This document shows, in pieces, positions 58,148 to 64,000 of a DNA stretch of 64,000 nt (position 1 is the stretch's first letter; each line of letters opens with the position of its first letter). The translations under genes were made by a program, and so were the position numbers. Below the pieces are notes generated by a model. It made no database searches. It was not told where the DNA came from and saw only the letters and a list, made by a program, of their open reading frames with translations. Origin of the DNA: Sphingobium scionense (GTDB lineage Bacteria > Pseudomonadota > Alphaproteobacteria > Sphingomonadales > Sphingomonadaceae); NCBI RefSeq assembly GCF_014197035.1, contig NZ_JACIEU010000003.1, positions 62,001 through 126,000 on the forward strand, given 5' to 3'.

Positions 58148-59305
58148 ATGGCTGGATTGAGCCACGCCGATACCTTCATCGTCGATGTGCCGACGATCCG
58201 CCCGCATGTGCTGGCGATGGCGACCATGCACGCCCAATCGATGGTGATCGTCCGCCTGACCGATGCCGACGGTATCGAGGGGATTGGCGAGGGCACCACG
58301 ATCGGGGGCCTCAGCTACGGCGAGGAAAGCCCAGAAAGCATCAAGTCGGCGATCGACACCTATATCGTCCCCGTCCTGGAAACCTGCGACCTGGCGCAGG
58401 TCGGCGCGACCATGGCCAAGGTCGCCCGCTGCGTGCGTGGCAATCATTTCGCGAAATGCGCGGTCGAAACGGCGCTGCTCGACATGGCGGGCAAGCGGCT
58501 GGGCATTCCTGTGTCCGAACTGATCGGCGGTGGCCGGGTGCGCGACAGCCTGCCCGTCGCCTGGACGCTGGCCAGCGGCGACACCGCCCGCGACATTGCC
58601 GAGGGCGAGGAAATGCTGGGCCTGCGGCGCCATCGCATCTTCAAGCTGAAGATCGGCAAGCGCGACGTGCGCGACGACGTCGCCCATGTCGGCGCCATAT
58701 GCAAGGCGCTGGGCGACCGCGCCAGCGTGCGCGTCGACGTCAACCAGAACTGGTCGGAGGCGCAGGCCAAGATCGGCATGGCCATGCTGCATGATGTCGG
58801 TTGCGACCTGGTCGAGCAGCCGATCGCCGGCGACGCGATTGCCGCGATGGCACGCCTGTCGAAGAACCAACCGGTGCCGCTGATGGCGGACGAGGCATTG
58901 AATGGTCCGCGCAGCGCAATGCGGATCGCCTCGGCCCATGCCGCCAGCGTCTTCGCGCTCAAGATCGCCCAGTCTGGCGGCCTGTTCGCAGCGGCCGATG
59001 TGGCGGCGATTGGCGCGGCGGCCGGCATCGGCCTTTATGGCGGCACGATGCTGGAGGGCGGTGTCGGCACGGTCGCGTCGGCCCATGTCTTCGCTACCCT
59101 GCCGGACCTCGCCTGGGGCACCGAATTATTCGGTCCGCTGCTCCAGACCGAGGACATATTGCGCGATCCGCTCGGCTATGCCGACTTTTCGCTCGCCGTG
59201 CCGACCGGATCGGGCCTGGGCATCGCCTTTGACGAGGACAAGCTCGCCTTCTTCCGGCGCGATCGCGCGTCGCCCGTTCTTCACGCCGTTACCGCAGGAG
59301 CCTGA
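58148..59305 (+). CDS. catB: muconate cycloisomerase
   Basis: A 385-residue enolase-superfamily enzyme that lactonises cis,cis-muconate to muconolactone. The KxK motif is Lys166/Lys168, metal ligands are Asp197, Glu223 and Asp248, and the second catalytic lysine is Lys272. These match the Pseudomonas putida enzyme with an offset of one residue. First gene of the rightward cat-ben operon, followed by catC five bases on. Confidence 0.96.
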   Translation: MAGLSHADTFIVDVPTIRPHVLAMATMHAQSMVIVRLTDADGIEGIGEGTTIGGLSYGEESPESIKSAIDTYIVPVLETCDLAQVGATMAKVARCVRGNHFAKCAVETALLDMAGKRLGIPVSELIGGGRVRDSLPVAWTLASGDTARDIAEGEEMLGLRRHRIFKLKIGKRDVRDDVAHVGAICKALGDRASVRVDVNQNWSEAQAKIGMAMLHDVGCDLVEQPIAGDAIAAMARLSKNQPVPLMADEALNGPRSAMRIASAHAASVFALKIAQSGGLFAAADVAAIGAAAGIGLYGGTMLEGGVGTVASAHVFATLPDLAWGTELFGPLLQTEDILRDPLGYADFSLAVPTGSGLGIAFDEDKLAFFRRDRASPVLHAVTAGA

Positions 59306-59310
59306 AACCC

Positions 59311-59601
59311 ATGCTGTTCATGGTCGAAATGGACGTCAACATCCCGCTGGATTTCGATGCGGCGGAAGCCGCCCGGATCAAGGCCGCGGAAAAGGCCTAT
59401 TTCCAGACGCTGCAGGCCGCCGGCACCTGGCGCCATATCTGGCGCAAGGTCGGTCTCTATTCCAACGTCTCGATCTTCGACGTCGAAAGCAACGCAGCCT
59501 TGCACGACACGCTGATGGCGTTGCCGCTCTACCCCTTCATGACGATGAAGATCACGCCGCTCTGCCGCCATCCTTCCTCGATCCATGAGGATGATCGCTG
59601 A
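59311..59601 (+). CDS. catC: muconolactone delta-isomerase
   Basis: A 96-residue protein that fits CatC in size and sequence (MLFMVEMDVNIPLDFD, LYSNVSIFDVESNAALH, LPLYPFMTMKITPLCRHP). It isomerises muconolactone to 3-oxoadipate enol-lactone and forms a decamer in known examples. It lies between catB and catA, 38 bases before the latter. Confidence 0.96.
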   Translation: MLFMVEMDVNIPLDFDAAEAARIKAAEKAYFQTLQAAGTWRHIWRKVGLYSNVSIFDVESNAALHDTLMALPLYPFMTMKITPLCRHPSSIHEDDR

Positions 59602-59639
59602 TCGTCCGGCACAGACCGCAAAGCTTAGGAGAGAAAAAT

Positions 59640-60566
59640 ATGGGTACCAGCTTCGTAGAAACACCGGAAATCCAGAACCTGCTCGACCGTGTCGCGGGTC
59701 TGGATTGCGACGGTGGCAACGCCCGCATGAAGGGCATCGTTCGCGACCTGATCCAATCCTGCATGACCGTCATCGCCCGCTATGATGTCAGCGAGGACGA
59801 GGTTTGGAACGCCGTCAACTTCCTGCAGGGCGCGGCCGGTGCCGGCGAACTGGGCCTGTTGATGCCGGGCGTCGGCCTGGAACATTTCATCGATCTCTAC
59901 ATGGACGCCAAGGATGCCGAGGCCGGCAAGTCGGGCGGCACGCCGCGCACGATCGAAGGCCCGCTCTATGTCGAGGGCGCGCCCATTGTCGAGAGCGGCG
60001 CCTATCTGACCAATGATGCCGACGACACCGATACGCTCTACATGACCGGCCGCATCATTGGCCCGGATGGCGAGGCGGTGACCGACGGGCTGGTCCATGT
60101 CTGGCATGCGGATTCGCACGGCTTCTATTCGCATTTCGACCCGACCCACGCACAGACGCCGTTCAATAATCGCCGTCGCCTCAAGATCGCGGCGGACGGC
60201 ACCTATGCCTTCTCGTCGAAGATGCCCAACGGCTATTCCGTGCCGCCGGGCGGCGCGTCCGACACGCTGATGAAGGCGCTCGGCCGGCACGGCAATCGCC
60301 CGGCCCATGTGCATTTCTTCATCGAGGCGCCCGGCTATCGCCGCCTGACCACGCAGATCAATTTCGGCGACGATCCGTTCGCCGCCGACGATTTCGCCTT
60401 CGGCACCCGCGAAGGGCTGCTGCCGGTGCCGAACCGCCAGGGCGACAGCGCGCATATCGCCTTCGATTTCCATCTGCAGCGCGCGGACGATGAAGGCGAC
60501 GAGGCCTTCTCGACCCGCAAGCGCCTGGTGGTGGATGCCGACGAACCGGTCACGGAACCGGCCTGA
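59640..60566 (+). CDS. catA: catechol 1,2-dioxygenase
   Basis: A 308-residue intradiol dioxygenase that opens the catechol ring between the hydroxyls to give cis,cis-muconate. Non-haem Fe(III) ligands Tyr163, Tyr199, His223 and His225 are all present (GFYSHFD, NGYSVP, PAHVHFF), offset by one from Acinetobacter CatA. AGGAG precedes ATG 59640. Placed after catC, an order that differs from the usual catR-catBCA only by the ben genes that follow. Confidence 0.96.
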   Translation: MGTSFVETPEIQNLLDRVAGLDCDGGNARMKGIVRDLIQSCMTVIARYDVSEDEVWNAVNFLQGAAGAGELGLLMPGVGLEHFIDLYMDAKDAEAGKSGGTPRTIEGPLYVEGAPIVESGAYLTNDADDTDTLYMTGRIIGPDGEAVTDGLVHVWHADSHGFYSHFDPTHAQTPFNNRRRLKIAADGTYAFSSKMPNGYSVPPGGASDTLMKALGRHGNRPAHVHFFIEAPGYRRLTTQINFGDDPFAADDFAFGTREGLLPVPNRQGDSAHIAFDFHLQRADDEGDEAFSTRKRLVVDADEPVTEPA

Positions 60567-60580
60567 GAGGAGAGAGGATC

Positions 60581-61942
60581 ATGACCAGCCCCATGGCTTT
60601 CCTGCGCGACCGTGTTGAAACCGCGGTCGTGGACGATCCGGAAACCGGCATCTTCCGTTGCCGCCGCGACGTCTTCACCGACCCCGCCCTGTTCGATCTG
60701 GAGATGAAATATATCTTCGAGAGCAACTGGGTCTATCTGGCCCATGAAAGCCAGGTCTCCAGCAAGAACGACTATTTCACCACCTGGATCGGCCATACGC
60801 CGGTGATCCTGACGCGGGCCAAGGATGGCGGCCTCAACTGCGTGGTCAATGCCTGCGCTCATCGCGGCGCCAAGCTGTGCCGCCGCAAGCGCGGCAACCA
60901 GCCGCTGTTCGTCTGCCCCTTCCACGGCTGGAGCTTCAAGACCGACGGCAAGCTGCTGCGCGCCAAGGATGCCAGCACCGGCGCCTATCCCGACAGTTTC
61001 GATCATGAAGGGTCGCACGACCTGACCAAGGTTCGCGTCGAAAGCTATCGCGGCTTCATCTTCGGGTCGCTCAATCATGATGTCCTGCCGCTGGAGGATC
61101 ATCTGGGCGAGGCCAGGGTCATCATCGACCAGATGGTCGACCAGGCGCCCGAGGGTCTGGAAGTGCTGACCGGCAATTCCACCTACACCTTCCATGGCAA
61201 CTGGAAGATGCAGATGGAAAATGGCTGCGACGGCTATCATGTCAGCTCGGTTCATGAAAATTACCAGTCGACCATGGGCCGCCGCGCCGAAGGCGGGACC
61301 AAGGCGGTCGACGCCAATGGCTGGTCGAAGGCACCGGCAAGCGGCGTCTATGGCTTCGAGCATGGCCATATCCTGCTGTGGACGCAGGTGCTGAACCCCG
61401 AGGTCCGGCCAGTCTGGAACTATAAGGACCAGCTGGTCGAGCGGCTGGGCGAGGACAAGGCTCGCTTCATCCTGGAGCAGACGCGCAATCTGGCGCTCTA
61501 TCCCAATGTCTTCCTGATGGACCAGTTTTCGACCCAGATCCGTGTCGTCCGCCCGATCGACGTACATACGACCGAAGTCACCATCTATTGCTACGCCCCC
61601 AAGGGCGAGAGCGCGGAAGACCGGGCGCATCGCATCCGCCAGTATGAGGATTTCTTCAACGTCACCGGCATGGGCACGCCCGACGATCTGGAGGAATTCC
61701 GCAGCTGCCAGTCGGCCTATGAGGGCGCGGGCGAATTGTGGAATGATCTCAGCCGTGGCGCGACGCGCTGGATTGCCGGGCCGGACAGCAATGCCACCGC
61801 CATGGGCATGAACCCGCTGCTGTCGAGCGAGCGGAGCGAGGATGAAGGGCTGTTCGTGCGCCAGCATGAATTCTGGGCGCAGATCATGCTCGACGGCATG
61901 GCCCGCGACGCCGGTGCGCCGATGATGGAGGCCGCAGAATGA
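60581..61942 (+). CDS. benA: benzoate 1,2-dioxygenase large subunit
   Basis: A 453-residue Rieske oxygenase alpha subunit. The [2Fe-2S] ligands are Cys92/His94 and Cys112/His115 (CAHRGAKLC and CPFHGW). The mononuclear iron ligands are His220 and His225, probably with Asp314. Converts benzoate to the cis-diol carboxylate, with BenB as beta subunit. The stop overlaps benB by four bases. Confidence 0.95.
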   Translation: MTSPMAFLRDRVETAVVDDPETGIFRCRRDVFTDPALFDLEMKYIFESNWVYLAHESQVSSKNDYFTTWIGHTPVILTRAKDGGLNCVVNACAHRGAKLCRRKRGNQPLFVCPFHGWSFKTDGKLLRAKDASTGAYPDSFDHEGSHDLTKVRVESYRGFIFGSLNHDVLPLEDHLGEARVIIDQMVDQAPEGLEVLTGNSTYTFHGNWKMQMENGCDGYHVSSVHENYQSTMGRRAEGGTKAVDANGWSKAPASGVYGFEHGHILLWTQVLNPEVRPVWNYKDQLVERLGEDKARFILEQTRNLALYPNVFLMDQFSTQIRVVRPIDVHTTEVTIYCYAPKGESAEDRAHRIRQYEDFFNVTGMGTPDDLEEFRSCQSAYEGAGELWNDLSRGATRWIAGPDSNATAMGMNPLLSSERSEDEGLFVRQHEFWAQIMLDGMARDAGAPMMEAAE

Positions 61943-62454
61943 CACTGGTGCTCGACACGGAGCGCGCGGCGCTCTCCTATCAGGATATCTGCGCCTTTCT
62001 CTATCGCGAGGCACGGCTGCTCGATGATCGCGAACTGGACGCATGGCTGGAATGCTATGCGGAACAGTGCGAATATTGGATGCCGGCCTGGACCGACGAT
62101 GATGCGCTGACCACCGATCCGCACAGCGAAATCTCGCTCATCTATTATGGCAACCGAAAGGGGCTGGAGGATCGGGTCTATCGCTTGAAGACCGAACGGT
62201 CGTCGGCGAGCACGCCCGAGGCGCGCACTTCGCATTTCCTGGCGAATATCGAGGTGATCGAGACGCGGAGCGATGCGATCGACCTGCGCTACAACTGGCA
62301 TACGATGAGCCATCGCTACCAGAAGACGCAGCAGTTTTTCGGAACCAGCTTCGTCACGCTGGACATCAGCGGCACGGCGCCGAAGATCCTGAAGAAGACA
62401 ATCGTCCTCAAGGACGACTATATTCATCAGGTCATCGACGTTTATCATATCTGA
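61939..62454 (+). CDS. benB: benzoate 1,2-dioxygenase small subunit
   Basis: A 171-residue ring-hydroxylating dioxygenase beta subunit (YQDICAFLYREARLLDDRELDAW, then EYWMPAWTDDD). Beta subunits are structural partners of the catalytic alpha subunit. The ATG overlaps the benA stop. The usual next gene, benC, is absent; benD follows after ten bases. Confidence 0.95.
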   Translation: MTLVLDTERAALSYQDICAFLYREARLLDDRELDAWLECYAEQCEYWMPAWTDDDALTTDPHSEISLIYYGNRKGLEDRVYRLKTERSSASTPEARTSHFLANIEVIETRSDAIDLRYNWHTMSHRYQKTQQFFGTSFVTLDISGTAPKILKKTIVLKDDYIHQVIDVYHI

Positions 62455-62464
62455 GGGGCGAGCG

Positions 62465-63250
62465 ATGATCTTCCAGGGACGCTTCGCCGGCAAGGTGATG
62501 GTCGTGACCGGCGCGGCGCAGGGCATCGGTGCCGGTGTCGCCACCCGTGCCGCGGCCGAGGGTGCCAGCCTTGTGCTGGTCGACCGGGCGGACTTCGTGA
62601 CCGATGTCGAGCAGGCGATCGTGGCGGCGGGTGGCAAGGCGATTTCCGTCACCGGCGACCTTGAAACCTATGAGGGCGCGGCGCAGGCGATGGCGGCGGC
62701 GATCGTGGCGTTCGGGCGCATCGACATCCTCATCAACAAAGTCGGCGGCGCGATCCGCATGCGGCCCTATGTGCAGTTCGAGCCGGATCAGATTGACGCG
62801 GAAATCCGCCGCTCGCTGATGCCGACCCTCTATTGCTGCCATGCGGTTCTGCCCGCGATGCTGGAGCAGGGGGCGGGGACGATCGTCAACCTGTCGTCCA
62901 ACGCCACGCGCGGCATCCGCCGCGTGCCCTATTCGGCGGCGAAGGGTGGGATCAATGGCCTGACCCAGGCACTGGCGATGGAATATGCGGAGGCTGGCAT
63001 TCGTGTCGTCGCGACCGCGCCCGGCGGCACCAGCGCGCCGCCGCGCCGCGTGCCGCGCAATGCCGAGGGCGACAACCGCCAAGAGCAGGCCTGGATGGCT
63101 GAGGCGGTGGAACAGGTGACGTCGTCGGCTTTCATGAAGCGCTACGGCACGCTGGACGAGCAGATCGCCCCCATCCTTTTCCTCGCCTCCGACGAGGCCA
63201 GCTATGTGACCGGATCGGTCCTGCCCGTCGCCGGAGGCGACATAGGTTGA
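62465..63250 (+). CDS. benD: benzoate diol dehydrogenase BenD (SDR)
   Basis: A 261-residue short-chain dehydrogenase that oxidises the benzoate cis-diol to catechol with loss of CO2. TGAAQGIG (15-22), [12 protein letters not shown] in place of the usual NNAG, catalytic Ser (NLSSN) and Tyr156/Lys160 (YSAAK) are seen; NKVGG is characteristic of BenD enzymes. It lies directly after benB. The 3' end, encoding VAGGDIG and stop, is followed by a second near-copy of the same eight codons. Confidence 0.93.
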   Translation: MIFQGRFAGKVMVVTGAAQGIGAGVATRAAAEGASLVLVDRADFVTDVEQAIVAAGGKAISVTGDLETYEGAAQAMAAAIVAFGRIDILINKVGGAIRMRPYVQFEPDQIDAEIRRSLMPTLYCCHAVLPAMLEQGAGTIVNLSSNATRGIRRVPYSAAKGGINGLTQALAMEYAEAGIRVVATAPGGTSAPPRRVPRNAEGDNRQEQAWMAEAVEQVTSSAFMKRYGTLDEQIAPILFLASDEASYVTGSVLPVAGGDIG

Positions 63251-63276
63251 CGCTCGCCGGTGGCGATATCGGCTGA
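63227..63276 (+). repeat. tandem near-duplicate of the benD 3' end
   Basis: 63227-63250 encodes VAGGDIG-stop; 63253-63276 encodes LAGGDIG-stop after a two-base gap. 19 of 24 bases agree, and four of the five differences are in third positions. Confidence 0.75.
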
Positions 63277-63287
63277 AGGAGCCAGAA

Positions 63288-64000
63288 ATGCAGAAAATAT
63301 TCGACAGCCCTCGGGTCGCACTGGATGGCCTGTTGTTCGACGGGATGACGATCATGTCGGGCGGCTTCGGCCTGTCGGGCAATCCCGAAAGCCTGATCCC
63401 GGAAATCCGGGCGAGCGGCGTGAAGGATCTGACCGTCATTTCCAACAATGCCGGCGCCGACGGTTTTGGCCTGTGGATGCTGCTGGAAAGCCGGCAGGTC
63501 CGCAAGATGATCTCGTCCTATGTCGGGGAGAACAAGCTGTTCGAAAGCCAGTATCTGTCGGGCGAGCTGGAATTGGAGCTGAACCCGCAGGGCACGCTGG
63601 CCGAGCGTATCCGCGCCGGTGGCGCCGGCATCCCGGCCTTCTACACCAAGACCGGCGTCGGCACGGTGGTGGCCGAGGGCAAGCCGGTCGAGAATTTCGA
63701 GGGCGAGGATTATGTCCGCGAAACCTGGCTGCGCGCTGATCTGTCGATCATCAAGGCGTGGCGGGCCGATCCGGCGGGGAACCTGATGTTCCGTAAGACC
63801 GCGCGCAACTTCAACCCGAACATGGCGACCGCCGGCAAGGTGACGGTGGTGGAAGTCGAGGAAATCGTGGCCGAGGGCAGCTTCGACCCCGACGGCATCC
63901 ACACGCCCGGCATCTATGTCGACCGCATCGTCCTCTCCACCATCAACGAGAAGCGGATCGAGAAGCTGACTGTTCGTGAGCGCGATGGCCGCGAAAGGGA
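63288..64000 (+). CDS. catI: 3-oxoacid/3-oxoadipate CoA-transferase subunit A, partial
   Basis: The N-terminal 237 residues of a family I CoA-transferase alpha subunit ([55 protein letters not shown]); the gene runs off the right edge. With its beta subunit, expected just outside, it activates 3-oxoadipate with succinyl-CoA in the beta-ketoadipate pathway. Placement after benD favours this substrate (catI/pcaI). AAGGAG six bases before ATG 63288 fixes the start. Confidence 0.9.
   Translation, partial: MQKIFDSPRVALDGLLFDGMTIMSGGFGLSGNPESLIPEIRASGVKDLTVISNNAGADGFGLWMLLESRQVRKMISSYVGENKLFESQYLSGELELELNPQGTLAERIRAGGAGIPAFYTKTGVGTVVAEGKPVENFEGEDYVRETWLRADLSIIKAWRADPAGNLMFRKTARNFNPNMATAGKVTVVEVEEIVAEGSFDPDGIHTPGIYVDRIVLSTINEKRIEKLTVRERDGRER

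Noticed and set aside
1..64000. tRNA, rRNA, prophage or plasmid origin
   Set aside because: No tRNA-like cloverleaf, rRNA segment, integrase, capsid or replication gene was recognised on either strand.

Overview
The window looks like a chromosomal segment of an alphaproteobacterium of the sphingomonad group (Sphingobium/Sphingomonas type). The basis is high-GC coding sequence with long antisense shadow frames, two large TonB-dependent receptors, a complete type II secretion operon with gspN, generic alphaproteobacterial REP-like palindromes, and a chromosomal ben/cat aromatic cluster. No phage, insertion sequence, CRISPR array, rRNA or tRNA gene was recognised.

Layout. (1) 1-1,280: a small hypothetical gene, one copy of a 149-bp repeat and a 2-oxoglutarate/Fe(II) oxygenase. 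(2) 1,281-13,615: a thirteen-gene type II secretion operon, gspC-D-E-F-G-H-I-J-K-L-M-N-O, almost every gene overlapping the next. Around the pseudopilin genes gspG, gspH and gspI the compact layout is broken by two REP-like palindromes and by 33-bp repeats that stay in frame and end at the prepilin cleavage site. An exact second copy of the 149-bp repeat follows the operon. (3) 13,983-17,906: a TesA-like lipoprotein esterase divergent from an ABC ATPase/permease pair, the same arrangement as tesA-ybbA-ybbP in E. coli. (4) 17,923-25,965: an outer-membrane MetA-like protein, a NarL-type response regulator and histidine kinase placed tail to tail, an outer-membrane protein, a formylglycine-generating enzyme homologue, a DUF202 membrane protein and two secreted proteins. 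Recurrent GGGATAA-type boxes lie in the intergenic regions. (5) 26,072-33,922: a TonB-dependent receptor, an OmpR-type regulator whose phosphoacceptor Asp is Glu, and overlapping genes for a sulfotransferase and two glycosyltransferase-like proteins. (6) 34,026-35,036: an L,D-transpeptidase.

(7) 35,138-46,289: a sugar-acid/polysaccharide utilisation locus. It has an SDR dehydrogenase divergent from a DHDPS-family aldolase/dehydratase, an enolase-superfamily dehydratase and an IclR regulator; then a TonB receptor, 2-keto-3-deoxy-sugar-acid kinase, ExuT-like transporter, a secreted beta-propeller protein resembling ulvan lyases, and a Tat-exported esterase. A shared heptamer and promoter-like segment precede both transcription units. 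Inferred flow: extracellular cleavage and deacylation, outer-membrane uptake, inner-membrane uptake, then dehydration, phosphorylation and aldol cleavage.

(8) 46,464-52,962: a signalling block with a single-domain response regulator, a CHASE3/GAF hybrid kinase with three receiver domains, a CheR methyltransferase, a receiver-less CheB methylesterase and a second REC-kinase hybrid. (9) 52,984-64,000: benzoate catabolism. A porin, BenE and a BenK-type transporter run leftward, then catR; catB-catC-catA-benA-benB-benD and the start of the 3-oxoadipate CoA-transferase run rightward. Two perfect ATAC-N7-GTAT boxes mark both promoter regions. No benC reductase gene is present among the ben genes. 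Benzoate would be taken up, dihydroxylated (BenAB), dehydrogenated to catechol (BenD), ortho-cleaved (CatA) and carried by CatB and CatC toward 3-oxoadipate.
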